Made by a program: the position numbers and the translations under genes. From Comamonadaceae bacterium (GTDB lineage Bacteria > Pseudomonadota > Gammaproteobacteria > Burkholderiales > Burkholderiaceae_C): a stretch of DNA of 21,459 nucleotides. This document shows positions 7,426-14,801 of the stretch, in pieces. The stretch is from positions 1 through 21,459 of the forward strand of contig CANGML010000006.1 of assembly GCA_947454585.1 (NCBI GenBank), given 5' to 3'. Every line of letters starts with the position of its first letter. Position 1 is the first letter of the stretch. The notes under the pieces were generated by a model, which was not told the origin of the DNA, ran no database searches, and saw nothing but the letters and a program-made list of their open reading frames with translations.

Positions 7426-8376
7426 TTATTTTCTATTGGCAGCAGAGATGTGCTTTTCTTCTTCCAATTGGTGTTTGATGGCTTCGACTTGCTCATCCGA
7501 CATGCCCAACTTGGCTTGCATGATTTTGAGCTTATTTTGTTCTTCTTCTGTGACAACACCGTCAGCCAACACGGCGCGAACTTCCATTTCATACATAGCT
7601 TGGCGGCGCTCTACCTGCGCCGTGTAAGCCGTGGCCACCACACCCGTCAGAATCGCGGCCAAGGCAATGGACAGGACTTGCGTCAGGATCACGAGGATCG
7701 TGCCCACGAAAGTCACCGGATCGACGTTGCCCCAGCCCGAGATGATGGTGATGACAAACCAATGCATCGCTGCGGGGATGGATGGGAAGATTTCCGGTTG
7801 CTCGTGACCTTCAATGATGTAGATCAGCGAGGAAAACAGCAAACAGCTGATGAACAGCAAAAACACCGCCGAAGAGAAAGAGTCGCGCTCGGCCTTCACG
7901 GCGGCCACCATGTCTTCAAAGGCGCTGTTGTAACGCGAGAGCTTGAAAATCCGCATCAAACGGAACATGCGCAACACACGCAAGTCGGCGCCTGGAAAAA
8001 GCAGTTGCAAATAGAACGGCACAGTGCTCACAAAATCAATGATGCCGTAAAAGCTGAACAAATACTCTTTGCGACCTTGCCATGGACTACCGCCTTGGTG
8101 GGCATATTTCTCGCCATAAGACCAGACACGCAAGATAAATTCAGCTGAAAACACGGCCACACTGAACAAGTCAAAGGTGTGAAACTCATGCAAGAAGGCG
8201 TCATGGATTTCGGGGACCGATTCCAAAATGATGCCAATCACATTGGCCACCACCAAGAGTGCGATGAAAATTTCCACAAAGTGGCTGTACTTGTCAGGTA
8301 CTTCACCTTCCATGATTTCGAAGGTGCGGCGTTTGATACGTTGATACGTTGAGGGGCTAGGCGCTACGGAGGTCAT
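7426..8376 (-). CDS. Voltage-sensor channel with non-canonical filter ISGWGN
   Basis: A 316-residue channel with one voltage sensor and one pore. The S1 end reads ILESVPEI, S2 has FSAEF, S3 has GIIDF, and S4 (131-148) has basics at 133, 136, 139, 142, 145 and 148. The pore region carries EGHEQPEIFPSIPAAMHW and then ISGWGNVDP (212-220) where K+ channels have TVGYGD. The first threonine is I, valine is S, tyrosine is W and aspartate is N. The tail has the module ADGVVTEEEQ (271-280). I chose the ATG at 8376 over 8415: it follows the upstream stop by 7 bases and has AAGGA about 10 bases ahead, whereas 8415 would overlap the neighbour by 32 bases. Ion selectivity cannot be predicted safely. Confidence 0.9.
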   Translation of the reverse strand: MTSVAPSPSTYQRIKRRTFEIMEGEVPDKYSHFVEIFIALLVVANVIGIILESVPEIHDAFLHEFHTFDLFSVAVFSAEFILRVWSYGEKYAHQGGSPWQGRKEYLFSFYGIIDFVSTVPFYLQLLFPGADLRVLRMFRLMRIFKLSRYNSAFEDMVAAVKAERDSFSSAVFLLFISCLLFSSLIYIIEGHEQPEIFPSIPAAMHWFVITIISGWGNVDPVTFVGTILVILTQVLSIALAAILTGVVATAYTAQVERRQAMYEMEVRAVLADGVVTEEEQNKLKIMQAKLGMSDEQVEAIKHQLEEEKHISAANRK

Positions 8377-8383
8377 GGTGCGC

Positions 8384-9295
8384 TCATTCCTTGGCAGAAG
8401 ATTTGTTCTTGGCACGAAGCATCATGGCTTCGACTTGCTCGTCGGTGAGACGGTAATGCGTCTGTAATCGTTTCAGCGTGGCCTGTTCTTCATCCGACAT
8501 ATTGCCGTCCTTGAAGACTTCACGCAGTTGTGCTTCAAAAGCAGCTTTTTTGCGGGCGACTTGGTTTGAAAACGCGGAGGCCACGATACCGGTCATGATC
8601 GCGGCCATGCACACCCCCAAAAAGCCGGTGATGAGCGCAATCGCTTCACCGGGCTTGGTCAAGGGCTCCACGTTGCCGTAGCCCGAGGTGATGGTCACGA
8701 TGGCCCAGTAAATGGAGTGCGGAATCGTGCCAAAGGCTTCGGGCTGTTCATGGCCCTCGGCAAAGTGCATCAATGACGCAGACACGATGGTGGCGATGGT
8801 GAGCAAGAACACCGCCGAACCAAAGGCTTGCCGCTCTGAGTGAATGGCATGAAACAAGTCTTGCAGTGCGGTGTTGTACTTGGACAGCTTCAAAATTCGC
8901 AGCAATCGCAAGACACGCAAGATGCGCAGGTCGAGACCGGGGAAGAACATGTGCATGTAGTAAGGCATGGTGGCAAAGAAATCAACCAAACCAAACGGGC
9001 TGAACATGTATTGAAAGCGACCCTTCCACGAGCCCCCGTGTTCTTTGTCGTATTTGGCACCCAAGGACCACACGCGTGAGAGGTATTCGCCTGTGAAGAA
9101 CATGACGCTCCAAAATTCGAGCTCGTGGAAGAAGTCTTTGTAGAGGGCGTGAATTTCTGGGACTGAATCAAGAATCACTGCAGAGCAGTTGACCAGCACC
9201 ACACAGGTGATGACCAATTCAACGTAATGGCTCGCCGCATGTTTGGGCGAGCCATCTAAGATTTCCATCAGTGTTTTCTTGAAACCTGTAGTCAT
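8384..9295 (-). CDS. Voltage-sensor channel with filter TSGYGN
   Basis: A 303-residue channel, paralogous to the gene just downstream. The S1 end reads ILDSVPEI, S2 has FTGEY, S3 has GLVDFF, and S4 (122-139) has basics at 124, 127, 130, 133, 136 and 139. The pore has EGHEQPEAFGTIPHSIYW and then TSGYGNVEP (203-211). Glycines and tyrosine of the K+ filter are kept, but the valine is S and the aspartate is N (N at that place is also known from the EAG/hERG family, GFGN). The tail module is FKDGNMSDEEQ (261-271). No strong ribosome site is seen before the ATG at 9295. Its stop lies 7 bases before the next channel start, so the two are almost certainly co-translated and may co-assemble. Confidence 0.92.
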   Translation of the reverse strand: MTTGFKKTLMEILDGSPKHAASHYVELVITCVVLVNCSAVILDSVPEIHALYKDFFHELEFWSVMFFTGEYLSRVWSLGAKYDKEHGGSWKGRFQYMFSPFGLVDFFATMPYYMHMFFPGLDLRILRVLRLLRILKLSKYNTALQDLFHAIHSERQAFGSAVFLLTIATIVSASLMHFAEGHEQPEAFGTIPHSIYWAIVTITSGYGNVEPLTKPGEAIALITGFLGVCMAAIMTGIVASAFSNQVARKKAAFEAQLREVFKDGNMSDEEQATLKRLQTHYRLTDEQVEAMMLRAKNKSSAKE

Positions 9296-9339
9296 GGCGA
9301 GGGTCTAACGAGATTGAATTGACAAGGGGCTTAATGCAC

Positions 9340-9368
9340 AAGCGGTCACACAATCTGTGTGACCGCTT
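9340..9368. repeat. Perfect 13-bp inverted repeat with 3-base loop
   Basis: The arms (9340-9352 and 9356-9368) read AAGCGGTCACACA and its exact complement, separated by ATC. It lies in the 107-base gap between the tandem-sensor channel gene (stop at 9403) and the TSGYGN channel gene (start at 9295). No U tract follows on either strand, so it is not a standard terminator. An mRNA-stabilising or processing hairpin that sets different levels of the two halves of the operon would fit; this is inference. Confidence 0.75.
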
Positions 9369-9402
9369 GCTTGGAGGCTGAGGTGATCAAGTCAAGCGGT
9401 GC

Positions 9403-11046
9403 TTATGACTTGCCTTGGATTTTTTGCCACAAAGCAAATTCGCTGGCCGAGAGTCGTTCCCCTTGCTGTGCAGCTTGGTCAAACTGTGCGGCATCCACTT
9501 GCACGCCGAGTTGTCGGATTTGGCCCAACAACACTTTGTAGTGTTCTACCGCCAAGGCCGGGTTCTCGGCAATCTTGTGAATGGGCAATGGGTTGCGCTC
9601 TTCAAGCTCGTGCTCCTTGATCACCACCTCAATCAGCTTGTTCACCTCTTCCACCGTCAGGTGCAGGCGTTTGGCTTCTGTGCGAATGATGGCGGCTTCG
9701 GCTTCGCTGATGTGACCGTCTTTCAGAATGCTAAAGAGCTTGGCTTTCAAGAGGTCACGTTCTTTCACCAACTCATCGCTGAAAGCCGAGGCCAACAACG
9801 CTGCCGGGATGGCGAAGATACCAATACCCATCAGGGCCAAGATGCTGGTCATGGCACGGCCCATGGGCGTGACAGGCGAAATGTCGCCGTAGCCCACCGA
9901 TGCCAAGGTGATCACCGCCCAGTAAATGGAGGTGGGGATGTTCTCGAACTTCTCAGGTTGGGCATCGTATTCAAACAAGTAGCCTAAGCTGGCGGTCAAG
10001 ACCAACAGCAACATCATGATGAAGGTCGCAGCGCCCATGACAGGCCACTCGCGCACCACCACTTTGACCAACACGGCCGTGGCATCGCTGCCGCGGGTGA
10101 GCTTGAGCAGTCGCGCCAAACGGAAGACGCGCAAGAAGCGCAAGTCGATCAGGTGGTGCAAGAACACTTCTAAGAAGAAAGGTAAAACAGCCAAAAAGTC
10201 AATCAGGGTGGACGGCGATTTGGCTTGCTTGAAGCGTCCGATGAGGGCGCCTTTGTAGCCAGGCTCTTCGACGCAAGCGTAAATGCGCATGCAGTATTCG
10301 ACGGTGAAGATCGCCACAGCAACGGCATCCAAAATCACAAATTGCAGATGCAAGATGTAGTTGATGCTTTTGACCGATTCCAAGATCACGGCCAACACCG
10401 ACAAAATCACCCACACCCCAATGAACACCTCAAAGATGTGATGCATGGTGCCGCCAAATTCGCTAGGGAACACCAAGGCGTGCACTTTTTGGCGGAAGGT
10501 GCGGTTTTTGTTGAGTTCTTTGAACTCCGCAATCGCGGGAATCAAGACGCGGAACAGCTTCATGATCCGCAAGAGTCGCAAGAATCGCAACACGCGCAAG
10601 TCGATCGGGATGAAGGCTTGCAAATAGAAGGGGGCCACCGCCAAGAAGTCGATGATGGCAAATGGGCTGGTCACAAAGCCTAGGCGTGCGTTCTTGCGGT
10701 GCTTGAATTCCTCGTCCTCTGGGGCGAGGTAAAAGCGCATCAGGTATTCAACCGTGAACACCGCCACCGAGAAGATGTCGAAGCATTCAAACCACACCCG
10801 GTAAGGTTCATACACGGCAGGGACGTGCTCGAACATCAAGGTGAACAAGTTGACGATGATCAGGTAGCTGATCCATTTGTCCAATTCTTTTTGGAAGTTG
10901 CCGGGGATATTGGGGTCCAGCAGCCATGAGTAGAGCCACTTGCGCATAGGCAAGTTGCGGTCGATGTCGGCTTCTACGTCTTGGCCCAAAATGGCTTTGA
11001 CGTCGAGGTCTTCTAAGAATTTGTCTTGTTTGTTATGTACTTGCAT
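9403..11046 (-). CDS. Tandem voltage-sensor cation channel (second copy)
   Basis: A 547-residue paralogue of the protein at 2815-4413 with the same order: cytoplasmic N-terminus, VSD1 (about 53-168), VSD2 (about 203-318), pore (about 333-424), tail. S4 of VSD1 (149-166) has basics at 151, 154, 157, 160, 163 and 166; S4 of VSD2 (301-318) at 303, 306, 309, 312, 315 and 318. S2 reads FTVEY in both sensors. The filter SVGYGD is at 383-388. The linker between sensors keeps EFKELNKNRTFRQK (173-186), nearly identical in the other copy. The tail has LKDGHISEAE (441-450) and ENPALAVEHYKVLL (494-507). GAGG about 7 bases before the ATG supports the start. It follows the 195-residue protein gene by 8 bases. 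Confidence 0.93.
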   Translation of the reverse strand: MQVHNKQDKFLEDLDVKAILGQDVEADIDRNLPMRKWLYSWLLDPNIPGNFQKELDKWISYLIIVNLFTLMFEHVPAVYEPYRVWFECFDIFSVAVFTVEYLMRFYLAPEDEEFKHRKNARLGFVTSPFAIIDFLAVAPFYLQAFIPIDLRVLRFLRLLRIMKLFRVLIPAIAEFKELNKNRTFRQKVHALVFPSEFGGTMHHIFEVFIGVWVILSVLAVILESVKSINYILHLQFVILDAVAVAIFTVEYCMRIYACVEEPGYKGALIGRFKQAKSPSTLIDFLAVLPFFLEVFLHHLIDLRFLRVFRLARLLKLTRGSDATAVLVKVVVREWPVMGAATFIMMLLLVLTASLGYLFEYDAQPEKFENIPTSIYWAVITLASVGYGDISPVTPMGRAMTSILALMGIGIFAIPAALLASAFSDELVKERDLLKAKLFSILKDGHISEAEAAIIRTEAKRLHLTVEEVNKLIEVVIKEHELEERNPLPIHKIAENPALAVEHYKVLLGQIRQLGVQVDAAQFDQAAQQGERLSASEFALWQKIQGKS

Positions 11047-11054
11047 GTCAGACC

Positions 11055-11642
11055 TCAGAATTCAAATTCAGCAACTTTGATGGCGTAACCACCTTTGTCA
11101 CACACAGAAAGGCGCAACTGCATCTTGTAGTCAATGCTGTCGGTTTCCAACAGTTGCGACGCCACGAAGGGCGTGGCTGAACCGGGGGGCGTGGGCATCA
11201 AGTCTTCCAACAGAATGGCACCCATCAAGGTGCGATCTTTGGGATCACAGGCCGCCACAAAGTGGGGTGCTTTGTTGAAAAACGCATTCACTTGGTCCTT
11301 CAGCTCGGTGTTGGCCAAGATGTGTGCCAAGCAAACCCCCCAGGTGCCCGGGGTGTCGGCCTTGGCATCGGCTGGCGGCTTGATGCCGCCTTTGCAGGCC
11401 GAGAGTTTTGTGTCGGCGTCAAACCGCGTGGTGCCGGCTTCTGTCAGCCATTCGACCCACGCTTCGCCGTTGGTTTTGGCTTGTTCTACTTTGAGCGCTT
11501 CTTGGTAGTTCACCACGCCCAGCCAGGTGACAGCGGCGACGACAACGACTAGAAAAGCCAGAAAGAGTTTATCGGTGGAGGAGGTCCCGAGGCCTTGTTG
11601 CTCGGAGCTGTGGTCTGTGGAAGATGCCATAAGTTGCGCCAT
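11055..11642 (-). CDS. Membrane-anchored periplasmic protein with four cysteines
   Basis: A 195-residue protein from the ATG at 11642 (an ATG four codons further in is an alternative; an upstream TTG is less likely). It has a serine- and glutamine-rich cytoplasmic head (1-24), one hydrophobic span (about 26-44) and a C-terminal domain that should be periplasmic. That domain contains C83, C104, C132 and C181, enough for two disulfides. I do not recognise a family. It is the first gene of the second channel operon, 8 bases before the tandem-sensor channel. The combination of a single span, an exported disulfide-type domain and co-transcription suggests a channel partner, or a protein of the same response; no homology supports a function. 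Confidence 0.75.
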   Translation of the reverse strand: MAQLMASSTDHSSEQQGLGTSSTDKLFLAFLVVVVAAVTWLGVVNYQEALKVEQAKTNGEAWVEWLTEAGTTRFDADTKLSACKGGIKPPADAKADTPGTWGVCLAHILANTELKDQVNAFFNKAPHFVAACDPKDRTLMGAILLEDLMPTPPGSATPFVASQLLETDSIDYKMQLRLSVCDKGGYAIKVAEFEF

Positions 11643-11722
11643 GGAAGTAGGGTTGGGAATCGGCAGTTCTGAGAGGAGAAAACCGACCAAAAGTGGGGTT
11701 AATGATATTCGTAAATTAGAAG

Positions 11723-11751
11723 GATTTATCGATTTAAATCTAGATAATCAA
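11723..11751 (-). promoter_or_regulatory. Candidate promoter of the second channel operon
   Basis: On the minus strand TTGATT (11751-11746) and TAAATC (11728-11723) are separated by exactly 17 bases, a sigma-70-like spacing, although the -10 is poor. The spacer contains the perfect palindrome GATTTAAATC (11731-11740), a possible operator. The stretch is AT-rich compared with its surroundings and lies about 80-110 bases before the first gene of the operon. Confidence 0.35.
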
Positions 11752-11785
11752 TGATGAGACGTTCGCCGATGAGTAGTAAAGGCGT

Positions 11786-11815
11786 AAAAAAAGCCGCTTC
11801 AAAAAGCGGCTTTTC
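11786..11815 (-). terminator. Intrinsic terminator after kup and the HPr-like gene
   Basis: AAAAGCCGCTT (11789-11799) and AAGCGGCTTTT (11804-11814) pair perfectly around a CAAA loop. On the minus strand the hairpin is followed by a seven-base U run, placing it as terminator of the leftward genes ending at 11843. It separates the K+ uptake genes from the channel operon. Confidence 0.9.
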
Positions 11816-11842
11816 AGCAGAGCGTGGGCGGGGCTGCCAAGC

Positions 11843-12106
11843 TTACTTTTGGATCACGGCAATCAGCGCGTTGATGGCGGCTTGTGCATCGTCGCCTTCG
11901 GCGTGAAGCTCTACCAAATCGTTGTGGTCTGCGCCTAGGCCCATGACGTGCGCCACCGATTTAGCGTCCACCGCTTGGTGGTGCGCCGCAATGGTGATGT
12001 GGCTGTGAAACTTCGCCGCGGTCATGGCCAGTTCGGCCGACACACGGGGATCCAAGCCGTTTTTGCCTGTGAGTTTGAGCGTGATGGGGAGCGTGTGTTC
12101 GGTCAT
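11843..12106 (-). CDS. HPr-fold protein lacking the active-site histidine
   Basis: An 87-residue protein with HPr-family layout and length. N16-G17-L18 aligns with the N-G-L before the phosphorylated histidine of HPr (E. coli NGLHTRPA), but the histidine is replaced by aspartate (NGLDPRVS, D19). The arginine two places on is kept (R21) and the proline after it is lost (V22). The serine equivalent to regulatory Ser46 is kept in [13 protein letters not shown] (S50). Such a protein should not pass phosphate from EI; the pattern recalls Bacillus Crh, which also lacks the histidine and keeps the serine. Its ATG overlaps the kup stop as ATGA, so it is translated together with the K+ transporter. 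A regulatory, PTS-Ntr-like role in K+ uptake is inferred. Confidence 0.85.
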   Translation of the reverse strand: MTEHTLPITLKLTGKNGLDPRVSAELAMTAAKFHSHITIAAHHQAVDAKSVAHVMGLGADHNDLVELHAEGDDAQAAINALIAVIQK

Positions 12107-14004
12107 ATTTGTACCCTTGTGCCAAGTTCAACCACTGAGTTGTCTGGCAGGTGGAAGAACTCCACCACGCCACCTGAGTTGCGCGTCATGGCTGAAAACA
12201 GTTTTTCTCGCCACTGCGCCATTCCACCGCCGGGTGTGGACACCACGGTTTCACGGCTCAAAAAGTAAGAGGTTTCAAAGACGGGAATGTCCAAACCGTG
12301 TTCTGCACACAGACCGAGGGCTTTGGGCACATCAGGGGTGTTCATGAAACCAAAGCGCACCCACACTTGCCAGAAGTGCTCGCTCAGGCGTTCGACCTTG
12401 ACGCGTTGTTTGTTGGAGATCCACGGGTCGTTTTCAAACACCACGGTCAAGATGATGTTTTTTTCATGCAGCACTTGGTTGTGCTTCATGTTGTGCAGCA
12501 GGGCTTGAGGCACGGTTTCTGGATTGGCCACGGCGTATACAGCGGTGCGTTGGGCCAAGTGCGGACTGCCTGCGTCGATGTGTTGGATGAAGGTGTGCAA
12601 GTCCAAGCCATCGCGGCGAATGGTTTCCACCACCAGTTCGCGGCCTTTGGCCCATGTGGTCATGACCAAATACAAGGTCAGGCCCATGACCAAGGGAAAC
12701 CAGCCCCCATCCCAAAACTTGATGATGCAACCGGCAAACAAGAACACATCAATGCTCAAGAAGAACAATGTGGCGCCCAACGCCAAGGGGGTAGAAAGTT
12801 TCCAAGCGTCACGCACCACAAAGAAGGTCATGAGGGTCGTGATGACCATGGTGAGCGTGACCGCAATGCCATAAGCCCCCGCCAATGCCGATGAGCTTTT
12901 GAAGGCCAACACCGCAGCCACAACCCCGATCAACAAAATCCAGTTGACGCCTGGCATATAGATTTGGCCCACCTCTTGTTCGGAGGTGTACTTGATCTCC
13001 ATGCGCGGCAAAAAGCCCAACAGGATGGCTTGCTTGGTCATCGAGTAAGCCCCAGAGATGACCGCTTGCGAAGCAATGATGGCGGCCACGGTGGCCAACA
13101 CCACGGCGGGAATCAGCCACTCTTGTGGAAACATCCGAAAGAAGGGGTTCTCAATGGCCGAGGCATCGCGCATGAGCAAGGCGCCTTGGCCCATGTAGTG
13201 CAACGCCAAGGAGGGCAAGACCAAACCCATCCAAGCGATTTGAATCGGCTTGCGACCAAAGTGGCCCATGTCGGCATACAAGGCTTCGGCGCCTGTCAGC
13301 GCCAACACGATGGCACCCACAGCGGCCAAGATGAAGGGGCCGCGGTCCCATAAAAAGGTGGCTGCATGCAGAGGGTTGAGGGCTTCCAAAATCATGGGCA
13401 TTTGGATGATTTGCGCCACGCCCGTTGCGCCCAAGACCAAAAACCACAAGACGATGATGGGGCCAAAAAATTTGCCCACCAAGTGCGTGCCCCAGCGTTG
13501 CATGACAAACAGCATGGCCAGCACCACCAAGGAGACTGGAACGATGAAGGGCTCGAGGCTGGGTGCAATGACTTGCAGGCCTTCCATCGCACCGAGCACC
13601 GAGATCGCGGGGGTGATGACGCTGTCACCATAAAACAAGGTGGCACCAAACAAACCCAGCAGCAACAAGAAGTGGCGCAATTTGGGGTTGTGCTTGACCG
13701 CATTGGCGGCCAGCGCGGTGAGCGCCAGAGCCCCACCTTCGCCACGGTTGTCGGCCCGCAAGATCAAGATGACGTATTTGAGTGTGACGATGAGCATCAA
13801 GGCCCAAAAGATGGCAGACACCGCACCAATCAGGTTTTCAGGGGTCATGGCCACGCCGGTGGCGGGCAAGAAGACTTCTTTGACGGTGTACAGCGGGCTG
13901 GTGCCGATGTCGCCATACACCACGCCGATGGCGCCCAGCGTGAGCGCCGCCTTGGTTTGGCGCTTGATATGCGCCGAGGGGTTGTCTGAATCAAGGTCTG
14001 ACAT
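12103..14004 (-). CDS. kup: Kup potassium uptake permease
   Basis: A 633-residue Kup/HAK/KUP-family transporter, which moves K+ inward with protons. The family-typical start is [20 protein letters not shown] (24-43). About twelve hydrophobic segments reach to roughly 460, including [18 protein letters not shown] and [14 protein letters not shown], both conserved in the family. A soluble C-terminal domain of about 170 residues ends with the usual [12 protein letters not shown] region and close. Length matches E. coli Kup (622). I chose the ATG at 14004: AGGAG lies 5 bases ahead, and the GTG two codons upstream would bury it. It overlaps the HPr-like gene downstream. In the 86-base gap to the regulator gene I see a small hairpin (GCGTT-AGG-AACGC, 14044-14056) but no terminator. 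Confidence 0.96.
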   Translation of the reverse strand: MSDLDSDNPSAHIKRQTKAALTLGAIGVVYGDIGTSPLYTVKEVFLPATGVAMTPENLIGAVSAIFWALMLIVTLKYVILILRADNRGEGGALALTALAANAVKHNPKLRHFLLLLGLFGATLFYGDSVITPAISVLGAMEGLQVIAPSLEPFIVPVSLVVLAMLFVMQRWGTHLVGKFFGPIIVLWFLVLGATGVAQIIQMPMILEALNPLHAATFLWDRGPFILAAVGAIVLALTGAEALYADMGHFGRKPIQIAWMGLVLPSLALHYMGQGALLMRDASAIENPFFRMFPQEWLIPAVVLATVAAIIASQAVISGAYSMTKQAILLGFLPRMEIKYTSEQEVGQIYMPGVNWILLIGVVAAVLAFKSSSALAGAYGIAVTLTMVITTLMTFFVVRDAWKLSTPLALGATLFFLSIDVFLFAGCIIKFWDGGWFPLVMGLTLYLVMTTWAKGRELVVETIRRDGLDLHTFIQHIDAGSPHLAQRTAVYAVANPETVPQALLHNMKHNQVLHEKNIILTVVFENDPWISNKQRVKVERLSEHFWQVWVRFGFMNTPDVPKALGLCAEHGLDIPVFETSYFLSRETVVSTPGGGMAQWREKLFSAMTRNSGGVVEFFHLPDNSVVELGTRVQI

Positions 14005-14090
14005 GAACACTCCTATGTAAGTGCATGCAGGTTGCCAGACCTGGCGTTAGGAACGCATAAGTGTCATGGGAGGCGTGCGTTGTTGTGCGG

Positions 14091-14798
14091 TTATGGCGCT
14101 GCTTCGGCCAGTCGGTAGCCCACGCCGGGCTCGGTCAGTAGTAGCACAGGCTCTGTGGGGTTGGCCTCGAGTTTGGCCCTGAGTTGACCCATGTACAAGC
14201 GCAGGTAGTGGGTGTGCTCAACAAACTCAGGCCCCCACACATCCACCAACAGTTGGCGGTGCGTGACCACTTGTCCTGTTTGGCGGACCAATCTGGCGAG
14301 CAGCTTGAACTCGGTGGGCGTGAGGTGGACCGTCTCGCCCTGCTTGGCGACCGTGTGTTTTGCCAAATCAATTTGCAGCGGGCCACATTGGTAGTGGGTT
14401 TGGGGGGCCAACACCACCGTGCCTCTGTGACGCAGTGTCACCCGCATGCGTGCCAGAAGTTCGCTGATGCTGAAAGGCTTGACTAGGTAGTCGTCTGCGC
14501 CCGCGTCGAGCAAGTGGACCTTGTTGCCGTCGTCATGGCGGGCTGAAATGATCAAGATGGGCAGGGTGTGCTGCGCCCGCACCGCACGCAGCACCTCTGC
14601 GCCGTCGCCATCGGGGAGGCCTAAATCAAGAATGAGCAAGTCCAGCGGCTGGTCCGACGCATGGGCATGGCGCAACACAGCTTGTGCGTCGGCGGCGCTG
14701 CCGCTGGTCAGCACCTCATAGCCCTCGACCACGAGGGCATCGCGCAGGGTGTGCCGAAGCTCTCGGTCATCTTCAACCAGCAATACCTTGAGAGCCAT
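14091..14798 (-). CDS. kdpE: KdpE-like OmpR-family response regulator
   Basis: A 235-residue response regulator. The receiver domain (4-118) has the acidic pocket E9-D10-D11, phosphoacceptor D58 in LLILDLGLPDGDG, S85 and K107. A winged-helix DNA-binding domain (about 130-232) carries HLTPTEFKLLARL and the terminal GVGYRL. Order, length and wording are those of KdpE. The gene starts 3 bases after the kinase stop with GAGAAG as a ribosome site, so the pair is co-expressed. No kdpFABC is in the window; the next gene downstream in the same direction is kup, 86 bases on, which makes kup a natural target or co-transcribed partner (inference). Confidence 0.9.
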   Translation of the reverse strand: MALKVLLVEDDRELRHTLRDALVVEGYEVLTSGSAADAQAVLRHAHASDQPLDLLILDLGLPDGDGAEVLRAVRAQHTLPILIISARHDDGNKVHLLDAGADDYLVKPFSISELLARMRVTLRHRGTVVLAPQTHYQCGPLQIDLAKHTVAKQGETVHLTPTEFKLLARLVRQTGQVVTHRQLLVDVWGPEFVEHTHYLRLYMGQLRAKLEANPTEPVLLLTEPGVGYRLAEAAP

Positions 14799-14801
14799 GC
14801 G

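Noticed and set aside
8377..8415. N-terminal extension of the ISGWGN channel from ATG 8415
   Set aside because: It would overlap the upstream channel gene by 32 bases; ATG 8376 lies right after that gene's stop and has an AAGGA site.
9340..9368. Rho-independent terminator between channel genes
   Set aside because: The stem is strong but no run of U follows on either strand, so it was listed as an inverted repeat.
2815..11046. Channel island as phage or transposon cargo
   Set aside because: No integrase, transposase, tRNA attachment site, direct repeats or sharp composition change was seen at its borders; only the 5345-5480 gap is distinctly AT-rich.
12298..12894. Long antisense ORFs opposite kup, the channels and the NCS2 permease
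   Set aside because: Proteins are rich in H, R, Q and G without domains, and they mirror the codon pattern of well-supported genes on the minus strand.
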